Shown: positions 9,161 through 16,914, numbered from the stretch's first letter. The stretch is DNA of 64,000 nucleotides from Peptococcaceae bacterium (GCA_023512435.1 JAILZP010000004.1:62001-126000); one strand, 5' to 3'. A program made the numbers and translations. Notes: a model not told the origin generated them from the letters alone.

Positions 9161-10174
9161 TTGCACAAATGGCGGAGATTAATTCTGCTGGCGTTCCTGA
9201 CGGCAGTGCTTTTTGCAGCCGCCGGCTGCGGAAAAAGCAACATTGTGGCCACCGTGAACGGAGAGCAGATTACCAGGCAGCAGCTGGACGATATGGTCCA
9301 GAACATGAAGCAGTACTATAAGTCCATGGGGCTGACCATCGATGAAAAGACGGACAAAGACATCGTCAGGATGATCGACTCCATGACCCTTGACCAGTTG
9401 ATCACCCAGACCCTTTTGCTGCAGGAAGCAAAGAAAACCGGAATCCAGGTTTCCAAGGCCGACGTGGATAAAGAAATAGCCCGGTACAAAGAAACCATGA
9501 CCGAGGAAAAATTCAGGCAGGCACTGGCCTCCAACGGCTGGACCGAGCCCAAGTTCAGGGACATGCTGGAAAAGGACATGACCATTTCCGAACTGCAGAA
9601 GAAAATTCTTGCCGACGTGAAGGCGCCCACCGACCAGGAGATCCGGGAATACTACGAAAAAAATAAAAAAGAGTTTTTGGTTCCGGCCAGCTACCAGGTG
9701 CGTCATATACTGATTAAAACCGGCGGCATGGAAGGGGACAAGGCCAAAATAGACCTGGAGGCGAAGACGAAGGCCCTGGCCGTCCTGGAGCAGATCAAGC
9801 AGGGCGCCGACTTCGCCGGACTGGCCAAACAGAAATCCGAGGACCCGGGTACGGCTTCCGAGGGAGGCCTTTACACTTTTACCTCCGGGGAGGCCGTGCC
9901 TGAGTTCGAGGCCGCCGCAAAGTCCCTGCAGCCCGGGGAAATTACCAGGGAACCTGTGAAAACCGATTTCGGCTTCCATATAATCAAAATGGAAAGTATG
10001 ACCCCTGAAAAGCAGAAGTCCCTGGCCGAGGTCCGCGAAGAAGTGGTGGCCAGGCTAACCGACGAGGCAAAGCAGAAAAAAATGGACAGTTTCCTTAATG
10101 AAATCCGGAATAGGGCCGAGATAGTCAATAACCTTGATAAATCAGGGAAAGAAAACGCCGAGAAAAAGAATTAA
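9161..10174 (+). CDS. Extracytoplasmic peptidyl-prolyl isomerase lipoprotein (PrsA/SurA-like)
   Basis: A 337-residue exported foldase. It starts with TTG after a GGGGAGGGG Shine-Dalgarno and has a signal sequence ending in a lipobox with Cys23 (FAAAGC), so it should be lipid-anchored on the outer membrane face. A SurA-N-like helical region covers about 30-170. A parvulin (PpiC) domain follows at about 175-275, with YQVRHILIKTG, a PGTASEGG loop and FGFHIIKMES. It assists folding of secreted proteins. It sits between mfd and spoVT, where such genes are common in clostridial relatives. The highly charged tail is lysine-rich. Confidence 0.92.
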   Translation: MHKWRRLILLAFLTAVLFAAAGCGKSNIVATVNGEQITRQQLDDMVQNMKQYYKSMGLTIDEKTDKDIVRMIDSMTLDQLITQTLLLQEAKKTGIQVSKADVDKEIARYKETMTEEKFRQALASNGWTEPKFRDMLEKDMTISELQKKILADVKAPTDQEIREYYEKNKKEFLVPASYQVRHILIKTGGMEGDKAKIDLEAKTKALAVLEQIKQGADFAGLAKQKSEDPGTASEGGLYTFTSGEAVPEFEAAAKSLQPGEITREPVKTDFGFHIIKMESMTPEKQKSLAEVREEVVARLTDEAKQKKMDSFLNEIRNRAEIVNNLDKSGKENAEKKN

Positions 10175-10213
10175 GGCGAAAAATGAAAAAAAATATTGTT
10201 CATTGGTAAAAAA

Positions 10214-10244
10214 TGAATAAATGCTTTCCTCCTGCTATATACTA
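10214..10244 (+). promoter_or_regulatory. Sigma-G type promoter for spoVT
   Basis: TGAATA (10214-10219), an 18-base spacer and TATACTA (10238-10244). This closely matches the forespore sigma-G consensus (-35 gHATR, -10 CATnHTA). Bacillus spoVT is itself a sigma-G gene. Confidence 0.75.
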
Positions 10245-10299
10245 TCTGTGGAAGTCAATTCGCGATTACGATGCAGATAAAGGAGGGAAGGGTGAATAG

Positions 10300-10860
10300 A
10301 TGAAAGCCACAGGCATTGTCCGCCGTATAGATGACTTGGGCAGAGTGGTCATTCCTAAGGAAATAAGAAGAACATTGCGCATACGGGAAGGAGATCCCCT
10401 CGAAATTTTTGTTGACAGGGAAGGCGAGGTAATCCTGAAAAAATACTCGCCCATCGGGGAACTGGGGGATTTTGCCAAAGAATATGCCGATTCCCTGCAC
10501 GAGGCGCTGGGGCACATCGCCTGCATAGCCGACCGGGATACCATAATAGCGGTGGCCGGGGCGCCCAAAAAGGAGTTCATCAATAAAGCCATAGGCCCGG
10601 CTGTGGAAAAGGTGATGGAGGAGCGAAAGGCCGCAATCCTTAACAATCCCGGCAGGGAGCCCAACCTTAAGGACTGCATGATCGTTGAGGACGGTGACTG
10701 CCGGTATTCGGCCGAGGTTATCGCCCCCATAATCGCCGAGGGGGACCCCATCGGGGCGGTAATCCTGGCCTCAAGGGAACCGGACGTAAAAATGGGGGAG
10801 ATGGAACTGAAGCTGGCCGAAACCGCCGCGGGATTTCTGGCCAAGCAGATGGAACAATAA
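10300..10860 (+). CDS. spoVT: Stage V sporulation protein T
   Basis: A 186-residue AbrB-family transcription factor. The N-terminal swapped-hairpin DNA-binding domain (about 1-50) shows MKATGIVRRIDDLGRVVIPK. The C-terminal GAF-like domain (about 60-180) includes AVAGAPKKEF and SAEVIAPI. It tunes sigma-G gene expression in the forespore. It has an AAAGGAGG Shine-Dalgarno, a sigma-G type promoter about 60 bases upstream and its own terminator downstream, so it looks monocistronic. Position and length fit the Bacillus gene. Confidence 0.97.
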   Translation: MKATGIVRRIDDLGRVVIPKEIRRTLRIREGDPLEIFVDREGEVILKKYSPIGELGDFAKEYADSLHEALGHIACIADRDTIIAVAGAPKKEFINKAIGPAVEKVMEERKAAILNNPGREPNLKDCMIVEDGDCRYSAEVIAPIIAEGDPIGAVILASREPDVKMGEMELKLAETAAGFLAKQMEQ

Positions 10861-10861
10861 A

Positions 10862-10890
10862 AAGGTGGCTCCGCCACCTTAATTTTTTTT
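10862..10890 (+). terminator. Intrinsic terminator after spoVT
   Basis: An 8-bp stem AAGGTGGC/GCCACCTT with loop TCC, then AA and eight T residues. Confidence 0.95.
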
Positions 10891-10948
10891 CCGCATAAGT
10901 GTTATAATAAACGGGGCAAATACAGGAAAATGGTGGAGGTACTGAAGT

Positions 10949-12436
10949 TTGGTCAACACGATCACCCTGGCCGGCCTGGGTCCCGGGGACCCGGGGATGC
11001 TTTCCCTGGCGGCGGTGGAGGCTCTGACAAAAAGCAGGCGCGTATGGCTGCGCACCGAGATGCATCCGGTGGTGGAGTGGCTTAAAGAAAAGGGGATTGC
11101 TTACAATTCCTTCGACCACGTCTACCGGCAGGAGGACAGTTTTCAGGATGTCTACCGGCGCATTGCCCGGGAGGTTATTGAACTGGGCCGTGAAGGGGAT
11201 GTGCTTTACGCCTTGCCGGGCCACCCCCTGGTGGCCGAGGAATCGTCGGACTTAATCATTGAATGGGCGGGCCGGGAGGGGCTGAAGGTAAAGATAATCC
11301 CCGGGGTGAGCTTTCTGGACGCCCTGGTGGCGGCCCTGAAAATAGACCCGGCTAAAGGCCTGAACATCGTGGACGGCCTCCGGCTGGACCGGCAGCCGAT
11401 CCAGCCGGAGGTGGCCACTGTGGTGATCCAGGCATACAGCCGCTTGGTCTTGTCCGAGATAAAACTGAACCTGATGGAGTACTACCCGGACGACCATCCC
11501 GTGGTGGCCGTCACGGCCGCTGGCGTTCCCGGCCGGGAGCGGGTGAACACCTGCCCGCTGCATCACCTGGACAGGGTGAAAACGGTCAATCACCTGACCA
11601 GCATATATATACCGCCGCTGAACAGGCCTGCCGGGTACACAGGCTGCAACTACCCCCTGGACCCGCTGGTGGGGGTGATGGCCCGGCTGAGGGGAAGGGA
11701 GGGCTGTCCCTGGGACAAGGAGCAGAACCACCTTACCCTGAGAAAATACCTCCTGGAGGAGGCCTATGAAGTAATCGAAGCCCTTGACGGACAGGATATG
11801 TATAATATTTGTGAAGAATTGGGAGACTTATTGTTACAGATAGTATTTCACGCCCAGATTGCCTCGGAGCACGGGCAATTTGACATTAACGACGTTGTGC
11901 GCGCCATTACGGAAAAGATGATCAGGCGTCATCCCCATGTCTTTGGTGACGCAAGGGTTGAAAGCAGCGCTGATGTAATTGTTAACTGGGCGGCCATCAA
12001 AGAAAAGGAAAAGCCGGGGCAAGGCGGAAAAGGCATCTTTGAAGGCATACCCGGGAGTTTCCCCGCGCTGATGAAGGCGCAGAAGGTGCAATCCCGGGCG
12101 GCCGGGGTGGGTTTTGACTGGCCGGACTACAAAGGAGCGCTGGATAAAGTCTATGAGGAACTGAATGAAATACAGGAGGCCGTAAAAAACGGCGGAAGCG
12201 CGCAAAGGGAAAATGAAATCGGAGACGCCTTGTTTGCCGTGGTGAATCTTGCCCGCCTGCTGAAAATTGACGCCGAGGTTGCCCTTTCCAAAACCGTGAA
12301 CAGGTTCAGGCGGCGGTTCAGGTACATCGAGGAAAAAGCGGCCCTGGCCGGACGGGAACTGGCGGAATGCAGCCTGGAGCAGATGGATGCCTGGTGGGAA
12401 GAGATAAAAAAAGTGGAAAAAAGTATAAAAAAATAG
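10949..12436 (+). CDS. mazG: Tetrapyrrole methylase-MazG fusion (YabN-type)
   Basis: A 495-residue fusion. An N-terminal SAM-dependent tetrapyrrole (corrin/porphyrin) methylase-like domain (about 1-225) opens with ITLAGLGPGDPGMLSL. A C-terminal MazG nucleotide pyrophosphohydrolase (about 235-485) shows WDKEQNHLTL, EEAYEV and the metal-binding EELGDLLLQIVFHA. MazG hydrolyses (d)NTPs to monophosphates; the methylase substrate in this fusion is not known. It starts at TTG with GGTGGAGGT eight bases upstream. The order spoVT-mazG-rqcP-yabP matches Bacillus apart from the inserted hup and SpoIID-like genes. Confidence 0.94.
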   Translation: MVNTITLAGLGPGDPGMLSLAAVEALTKSRRVWLRTEMHPVVEWLKEKGIAYNSFDHVYRQEDSFQDVYRRIAREVIELGREGDVLYALPGHPLVAEESSDLIIEWAGREGLKVKIIPGVSFLDALVAALKIDPAKGLNIVDGLRLDRQPIQPEVATVVIQAYSRLVLSEIKLNLMEYYPDDHPVVAVTAAGVPGRERVNTCPLHHLDRVKTVNHLTSIYIPPLNRPAGYTGCNYPLDPLVGVMARLRGREGCPWDKEQNHLTLRKYLLEEAYEVIEALDGQDMYNICEELGDLLLQIVFHAQIASEHGQFDINDVVRAITEKMIRRHPHVFGDARVESSADVIVNWAAIKEKEKPGQGGKGIFEGIPGSFPALMKAQKVQSRAAGVGFDWPDYKGALDKVYEELNEIQEAVKNGGSAQRENEIGDALFAVVNLARLLKIDAEVALSKTVNRFRRRFRYIEEKAALAGRELAECSLEQMDAWWEEIKKVEKSIKK

Positions 12437-12520
12437 GAATTATTTTCATGGCAGGAGGAAATTTAAGAAAAATAGCGAATAGTAAAAGCATAAACAGCTA
12501 AAATATTAAGGGGGGTATTT

Positions 12521-12793
12521 ATGAACAAGGCTGATCTGATTGCGAAAGTTGCAGAAAAAACCGATTTTACCAAAAAAGATGCCGAAAAAGCTGTCTCTGC
12601 TATACTGGCGAGCATTGAAGAAGCTCTGTCGAGCGGAGAAAAGGTGCAGCTGGTTGGTTTTGGTACCTTCGAGATAAGGAACAGGGCAGCTCGTAAAGGC
12701 CGCAACCCGCAAACCGGTCAGGAAATCAAAATAGCCGCGGCCAAAGTGCCTGTGTTCAAGGCCGGCAAAGCTTTGCGTGAAGCTGTGAGCTAA
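12521..12793 (+). CDS. hup: HU-type DNA-binding protein
   Basis: A 90-residue histone-like protein that bends DNA and compacts the nucleoid. It has the full HU pattern: [20 protein letters not shown] at the N-terminus, the [20 protein letters not shown] signature and a K/R-rich arm. A strong AAGGGGGG Shine-Dalgarno precedes the ATG and a strong terminator follows. Codon choice is richer in A/T-ending codons than in its neighbours. Confidence 0.97.
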   Translation: MNKADLIAKVAEKTDFTKKDAEKAVSAILASIEEALSSGEKVQLVGFGTFEIRNRAARKGRNPQTGQEIKIAAAKVPVFKAGKALREAVS

Positions 12794-12830
12794 AACCGTC
12801 TGCAGTTTTAATTTTAATGGTTAAGTTATA

Positions 12831-12859
12831 AATCCACGCCGACGCGTGGATTTTTGTTT
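12831..12859 (+). terminator. Intrinsic terminator after hup
   Basis: A 9-bp stem AATCCACGC/GCGTGGATT with loop CGAC and a following T-rich stretch. Confidence 0.93.
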
Positions 12860-12879
12860 AAGGAAAGGGGCGGGCAGGT

Positions 12880-13125
12880 ATGAGGCTGGACAAATTCCTC
12901 AAGGTTTCCAGGGTAATCAAGCGCCGGACGGTGGCCAACGAAATTTGCGGCCAGGGGCAGGTCATGGTCAACGGGCGGGTGGCCAAAGCCGGGCTGGAAG
13001 TCAGGCCCGGTGACAGGGTCGAGATCACCCTCGGGGAAAGGGTAATCAGGCTGGAAATCCTGGAGGTCAGGGATAACGTGGCCGCCCGGGAGGCTTCAGC
13101 CCTTTACCGGTTGATTGATCAGTAA
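12880..13125 (+). CDS. rqcP: S4-domain RNA-binding protein RqcP (YabO)
   Basis: An 81-residue protein made almost entirely of an S4 RNA-binding domain: MRLDKFLKVSRVIKRRTVAN, then GQVMVNGRVAKAGLEVRPGD. In Bacillus, YabO (RqcP) binds the 50S subunit and works with RqcH in ribosome quality control by alanine tailing; Hsp15 is the Gram-negative relative. Length and position (after mazG, before the yabP-yabQ pair) support RqcP. AAAGGGG precedes the ATG. Confidence 0.92.
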   Translation: MRLDKFLKVSRVIKRRTVANEICGQGQVMVNGRVAKAGLEVRPGDRVEITLGERVIRLEILEVRDNVAAREASALYRLIDQ

Positions 13126-13191
13126 ACCCCGGTTTGTTTTTAGCGTTCCGGCTAAAGGCAAGAATGCTTGAAACAAGCTGAAAAACAGTCT

Positions 13192-13220
13192 GGCGGGCAG
13201 GTATCCCGCCCTATTTTTTT
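13192..13220 (+). terminator. Intrinsic terminator after rqcP
   Basis: A 6-bp stem GGCGGG/CCCGCC with a 7-base loop, then CTA and seven T residues. Confidence 0.9.
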
Positions 13221-13886
13221 CAGATGGTAATATATGGTTTATATTAACATTTGCCATAATATGTTATTATTAACAATAAATATCAGGAGTGATGAGGATA
13301 TGTTCTTTTCTTTTATATTTACCACTTCCGGCTTAAAGTGGGGAAGAAACAATCCGGGCAAAATGGGGGGTGATTATTCCGCGCGACGTAAAACCTTCAT
13401 CGGATTGCCGGGGGAAGGAGGGGGTGAGGCCGTGCGGGGAGACTTGGCCTGCCGACTTAATCCCAGGTCCAGGGGACCCTAACGGGTGAAATGACTGGTG
13501 CCTGCCGGGTTCTGGGGCATGTTTGGGCGCGTGGCCTGAAAGGTTGAATGTCTTTTCCCTGCTGATAACCCGGGGCATCGGCCTTTGAAAAAAGGGGAAG
13601 CCGGAAAGGCCGTATTTTAAAAGCCGCAGGTTTGGTGGTGCTGCTTGCGGTCAAAACAGGGGCCCCTGAATAAGCAGATTTGCCGGCCGCTTTCCGGAAT
13701 TACTTTCCCCGGTTAAAAACATTGTTTTAAAAGTCATGGGCCCTCCTGCCTGAGAAATCGACCGGGGCCTGACATGACACCGCGCGGTCGGTGCCGCCCC
13801 GCGCGCCCATGACGATTTACTGCATAATATTGTTTTCCCCGGCAAAAATATAACCGGTTAATATTTTTGCCGGGGGGTTCTTCAAA
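13221..13886 (+). other. Non-coding region with several inverted repeats
   Basis: About 660 bases with no convincing gene. An AT-rich stretch (13225-13300) could hold a promoter. It is followed by a 60-codon frame (ATG 13300, end 13482) with no family resemblance. Further on lie an 8-bp hairpin CGGCCTTT/AAAGGCCG (13579-13612) and a nested structure closed by GTCATGGGC/GCCCATGAC (13733-13741 with 13805-13813) with CGACCG/CGGTCG inside. A long inverted repeat at 13837-13875 follows. This could be an untranslated RNA or a long leader of the SpoIID-like gene. Confidence 0.5.
13837..13875 (+). promoter_or_regulatory. Long inverted repeat covering the ribosome-binding site
   Basis: Two 15-base arms, CCCCGGCAAAAATAT (13837-13851) and its exact reverse complement (13861-13875), separated by AACCGGTTA. 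The right arm contributes most of the GGGGGG Shine-Dalgarno (13872-13877) of the gene starting at 13887, so a folded transcript would hide it. Confidence 0.7.
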
Positions 13887-14828
13887 ATGAAAAAAATAAA
13901 ACTGATGTCCTTGATGGCCATTTTGCTGGCGGTTTTAGCAGCTTCGTCGTGCAAGGCTCCGCAGAGGAAACCGGGTCCGGCGGCTTACACGGCGGAGCCC
14001 ACCATCAGCCTTTTTGTCAACCAGACGGGGGAAAAGAAAAACATCAAGCTGGAGGAATACCTGGCAGGAGTGGTGGCCGCCGAGATGGAACCGTCCTGGC
14101 CCGTCAACGCCCTGGCCGCCCAGGCAATCCTTGCCCGAACCTTTACCCTGGAAAACATCACCGCGGGCCGGGTGAAAAAGCTGCATGGCACGGATGCCTC
14201 CACCAGCGTGGAGGAATTTCAGGCTTACGACCCCGGGCGGATAAACGACAATGTCCGCAAGGCGGTGGAGATGACCAGGGGAAAAGTGGTCCTGTATAAG
14301 GGGCAGTTTATCAAGTCCTGGTTTTCTGCCTGCGATGGCGGGGTGGAGGCATCAGCCAAGGAGGGCCTGGCCTACACCAAAACACCGACTCCGTACGTCA
14401 ACGCCGGCGCAAAGGACAACTGCCTGTCCATTACCACCCCGGAAAACAAGGCCTGGAGTGCCGAGATACCCCTGGAGAGGGTCAGGACGGCCGTGAAAGA
14501 GATCGCCGGAAAAGATCCCGGGCCGGTAAATTCGGTGGCCATTAGCAAAAAAGGGCCCTCCGGGAGGGCCGAGAAAATCCGGGTAAACAATATAGAGGTG
14601 GGGGGTCCTGCCCTGAGGCTGGCTCTGGGCAGTGAGGTGGCCAGGTCGATGTTTCTGGACAGCGCTTCTGTTGAGGGCGGAAAACTGATTCTCAAAGGAA
14701 AAGGCTTCGGGCACGGAGTGGGCATGTGCCAGTGGGGCGCCCACCTGATGGCCAGGAACGGAAAGACGCCCGAGGAGATCGTCAAGTTTTACTTCAAAGG
14801 CGTTGAGGTCCGGGATTTGTGGGAATAA
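13887..14828 (+). CDS. SpoIID/LytB-domain lipoprotein
   Basis: A 313-residue member of the SpoIID/LytB family. SpoIID proteins are lytic transglycosylases that act on denuded glycan during engulfment. A signal peptide ends in a lipobox with Cys22 (AASSC). The family core follows: LEEYLAGVVAAEMEPSWP (about 52-69) and ALAAQAILARTF, with GKGFGHGVGMCQWGAHLMA near the C-terminus and FYFKGVEVRDLW at the end. It lies between rqcP and yabP, unlike Bacillus spoIID, so I call the family and not spoIID itself. Its ribosome-binding site lies inside an inverted repeat. Confidence 0.88.
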   Translation: MKKIKLMSLMAILLAVLAASSCKAPQRKPGPAAYTAEPTISLFVNQTGEKKNIKLEEYLAGVVAAEMEPSWPVNALAAQAILARTFTLENITAGRVKKLHGTDASTSVEEFQAYDPGRINDNVRKAVEMTRGKVVLYKGQFIKSWFSACDGGVEASAKEGLAYTKTPTPYVNAGAKDNCLSITTPENKAWSAEIPLERVRTAVKEIAGKDPGPVNSVAISKKGPSGRAEKIRVNNIEVGGPALRLALGSEVARSMFLDSASVEGGKLILKGKGFGHGVGMCQWGAHLMARNGKTPEEIVKFYFKGVEVRDLWE

Positions 14829-14837
14829 GGATCCGTC

Positions 14838-14865
14838 AAAAGTGGCTTTTGGCCACTTTTATTCA
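14838..14865 (+). terminator. Intrinsic terminator after the SpoIID-like gene
   Basis: A 9-bp stem AAAAGTGGC/GCCACTTTT with loop TTTTG. The right arm itself ends in four T residues, followed by a further T-rich run. Confidence 0.85.
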
Positions 14866-14891
14866 TTTTTTACAGGTGTCCGGCATATATT
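14863..14891 (+). promoter_or_regulatory. Possible sigma-E promoter for yabP
   Basis: TCATTTT (14863-14869), a 14-base spacer and CATATATT (14884-14891), close to the mother-cell sigma-E pattern (KMATATT, N14-15, CATACAMT). Bacillus yabP is sigma-E dependent. The -35 overlaps the end of the preceding terminator. Confidence 0.45.
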
Positions 14892-14949
14892 GAGAAATGA
14901 GGCGGAGGAATGAATTCGGGGGGGAAATCCGGCTAAGGGGGTAGAGTCG

Positions 14950-15225
14950 GTGGAACAAAGGGCTCAACAGAAGCTGGCTCTTGTTGACAGAAAGCACCTG
15001 GTCCTGGCGGGAGTTAGCCACGTGGGAAGTTTTGATGAACGGGAAATAATCCTCGATACCAACATGGGTGTACTTGTCCTGAAAGGAGAAGGCCTCAATA
15101 TTACCAAGCTTAACCTGGATGAGGGCACCCTCAGCGTTGAGGGATTTATCAGCGCCATGGAATACAAGGAGGCTAAATCCGCCAGGGCTAAGGGCAAAAG
15201 CATGCTGAGCCGCCTGGTGAAGTAA
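14950..15225 (+). CDS. yabP: Sporulation protein YabP
   Basis: A 91-residue YabP/YqfC-family protein. It has the conserved beta pattern HLVLAGVSHVGSFDEREI (about residues 17-34), then TNMGVLVLKGEGLNITKLNL and EGTLSVEGFISAMEY. In Bacillus, YabP is made in the mother cell and paired with YabQ in cortex formation. It starts at GTG, with AAGGGGG eight bases upstream. A terminator lies between it and yabQ, so readthrough or a second promoter would be needed to express yabQ. Confidence 0.95.
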   Translation: MEQRAQQKLALVDRKHLVLAGVSHVGSFDEREIILDTNMGVLVLKGEGLNITKLNLDEGTLSVEGFISAMEYKEAKSARAKGKSMLSRLVK

Positions 15226-15255
15226 GAAGCGGTGTTATTTAATCCGGCATCATAC

Positions 15256-15277
15256 AAAGCGCAACAGCGCTTTTTTT
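15256..15277 (+). terminator. Intrinsic terminator after yabP
   Basis: A 7-bp stem AAAGCGC/GCGCTTT with loop AACA and a run of seven T residues. Confidence 0.88.
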
Positions 15278-15347
15278 GATGGACCTCCTTTTCTAATAAT
15301 TTTTTACTGCCGGCCGACTGGCTGACAGATTACCGGGAGTGATTGTT

Positions 15348-15887
15348 TTGCCCCTGGCCGAACAGATGGCGGCTTTTGCCTGGACCGTAGCCATTGGTAT
15401 GCTTGCCGGCCTTTGCTACGAGATTTACAGGGTGATCAGGGACATACTGAAGCCCGGAAAGGTGGGCACGTTCACCGGCGACCTTGTATTCTGGTTTTTC
15501 CTCACCGTCATCTCCTTTGTCCTGCTGATCAAGGCGAACTACGGCCAGTTAAGACTGTACGTGTTCATAGGACTTTTCCTTGGGGCTTTTTTGTTTGTCC
15601 GCGTACTGGGGGATTTCTCCCGCCGTCTGGTAAAGAGTGCCTTTTACCTGGCGGGCAGGTTTTTCCGGCTGGGGGGCCTTGTTTTGCACTACCTCTGGCT
15701 GGGGGTTGCCTTTCCCTTCAGAATCGTTTTTGTGGCCGCCGCTTTTCCGCTGCGCCTGGCCGGAAGGCTGCTGGGCCTTGCCGGAAGGTACGCCTGCCGG
15801 AAGGCAGGCAGGCCGCTGAACCCGGTAAAGACAAAAATCGCCTTCTGGGCGGAAAAACTCCTGAAAAAACTCACTCCGCCCCGCTAG
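15348..15887 (+). CDS. yabQ: Spore cortex biosynthesis protein YabQ
   Basis: A 179-residue integral membrane protein. Hydrophobic segments lie at about 5-22 (AFAWTVAIGMLAGLCYEIYR), 40-57, 63-82 and 105-145, and the C-terminus is basic. The first-helix pattern GLCYEIYRVIRD is typical of YabQ, which is needed for cortex peptidoglycan in Bacillus. The TTG at 15348 is chosen because GGGAG (15335-15339) is eight bases upstream; a GTG at 15339 overlaps that site. It follows yabP as in Bacillus, but divIC, which follows it there, is 12 kb away here. Confidence 0.9.
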   Translation: MPLAEQMAAFAWTVAIGMLAGLCYEIYRVIRDILKPGKVGTFTGDLVFWFFLTVISFVLLIKANYGQLRLYVFIGLFLGAFLFVRVLGDFSRRLVKSAFYLAGRFFRLGGLVLHYLWLGVAFPFRIVFVAAAFPLRLAGRLLGLAGRYACRKAGRPLNPVKTKIAFWAEKLLKKLTPPR

Positions 15888-15914
15888 TCCGGAGGCTTTG
15901 GAATACATTACCTC

Positions 15915-15944
15915 TTGGCCTCATGGCTGGAAGGCCTGTATAAT
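15915..15944 (+). promoter_or_regulatory. Probable promoter for the riboswitch-controlled hydrolase
   Basis: TTGGCC (15915-15920), an 18-base spacer and a perfect TATAAT (15939-15944). The transcript would start just before an 11-bp hairpin and the riboswitch. Confidence 0.55.
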
Positions 15945-15947
15945 AGT

Positions 15948-15977
15948 GCAAAACGGACTTCAACAGGTCCGTTTTGC
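15948..15977 (+). other. 11-bp inverted repeat without T-tract
   Basis: GCAAAACGGAC (15948-15958) pairs perfectly with GTCCGTTTTGC (15967-15977), loop of 8. No T-run follows, so a terminator role is doubtful. It lies at the 5' end of the predicted riboswitch transcript. Confidence 0.7.
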
Positions 15978-15984
15978 ATAATAA

Positions 15985-16250
15985 AGGCCGAATCCCCGGC
16001 CGAAAGCCGGGGTACGGGGGAAACATCAAATTCACGGGGTGAATCCGCAAGAAGCCGGGAGGTGAAATTGTAAAGGGCTGCGGTGAAATCATGCACGGAC
16101 CGGGCAGGGCGGCCGTTGAGCGGCAGGACTGATCGGGTCATGCGTCAGCATCCGGGCCGGCGGAACTGAAGAATCTGTGCAGGGTTATCACAGCCCGCAG
16201 GAGCGGAGGGGTACCCTCGACCCTAACCCAGCAGCTAACCCCGGAGGCCT
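15985..16250 (+). promoter_or_regulatory. Cyclic di-AMP riboswitch (ydaO/yuaA class)
   Basis: The hallmark segments occur in order: ACGGGGGAAAC (about 16014-16024), ACGGGGTGAATCCG (about 16034-16047), and the 3' block GACCCTAACCC and CAGCTAACC (about 16219-16240) ending in GGCCT. AGGCC at 15985-15989 can pair with GGCCT at 16246-16250 as the closing stem. The gene behind it is a LysM/SleB wall hydrolase, the classic target class. The closing stem lies three bases from the GGGGGG Shine-Dalgarno, and no terminator is obvious, so translational control is possible. Confidence 0.9.
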
Positions 16251-16263
16251 CAGGGGGGAAATG

Positions 16264-16914
16264 ATGAAAAAAGCATCTTCCGGATTCCGGACAGGTATCC
16301 TCTCTCTTATTTTATCCCTGTTTCTCGTCCTTTCACTTTCCGGACAGGCCCTGGCCGCCGTTCACAACGTCATTTCCGGGGACACCCTTTGGAAGATCGG
16401 CATCCGCTACGGCACCACCGTGGACAGGCTGATGAAGGCCAATAATCTCCGGGGAACCACCATTTTTCCGGGACAGCAGCTTTATATTCCGGATCGGAAT
16501 AATCCGGGAGAAACCATTGCCAGCAGGGGAAGCAGCCCTGGAGAAATACCGGCTTCCGAATTCGATCTCCTGGCCCGCATCATTACGGCAGAGGCCGACA
16601 ATCAGGATTATGCAACCATGGTGGCTGTAGGATCCGTTGTGATCAACCGGGTAAAGAGCCCCCTGTTTCCGGACAGCATCCGGGGAGTTGTTTACCAGGT
16701 TGATGAAGGAGGCAGATACCAGTTTGAGCCGGTCCTCAACGGCTGGATCAACAGGCCGGCCAGCGAAGCGGCCAAAAAAGCAGCCCGGGATGCCCTGAAC
16801 GGCGTGGACCCCACCGGCGGAGCCCTTTTTTTCTGGGAGTCCTGGGTAAAAAACAAGTTTCTCAATTCCAGGCCGCTGGCCAGGGTAATGGGTGAATTCA
16901 CCTTCACGTATTAA
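16264..16914 (+). CDS. LysM-domain cell wall hydrolase (SleB-like)
   Basis: A 216-residue secreted protein. A signal peptide ends near SGQALA; one LysM domain follows (VHNVISGDTLWKIGIRYGTT to FPGQQLYIP, about 34-78). A Gly/Ser linker leads to a hydrolase-2 (SleB/CwlJ-type) domain (about 100-215) with ARIITAEADNQDY and VINRVKSPLFPDSIRGVVYQ. Such enzymes cleave spore cortex or vegetative peptidoglycan. The ATG at 16264 is five bases after GGGGGG; ATG 16261 is too close. A c-di-AMP riboswitch directly precedes it, linking expression to wall and osmotic stress. Confidence 0.92.
   Translation: MKKASSGFRTGILSLILSLFLVLSLSGQALAAVHNVISGDTLWKIGIRYGTTVDRLMKANNLRGTTIFPGQQLYIPDRNNPGETIASRGSSPGEIPASEFDLLARIITAEADNQDYATMVAVGSVVINRVKSPLFPDSIRGVVYQVDEGGRYQFEPVLNGWINRPASEAAKKAARDALNGVDPTGGALFFWESWVKNKFLNSRPLARVMGEFTFTY

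Noticed and set aside
13300-13482. A 60-codon frame (ATG 13300) after an AT-rich stretch
   Set aside because: Poor ribosome-binding spacing, no recognisable family, and a Gly/Arg-rich second half; kept only as part of the non-coding region.
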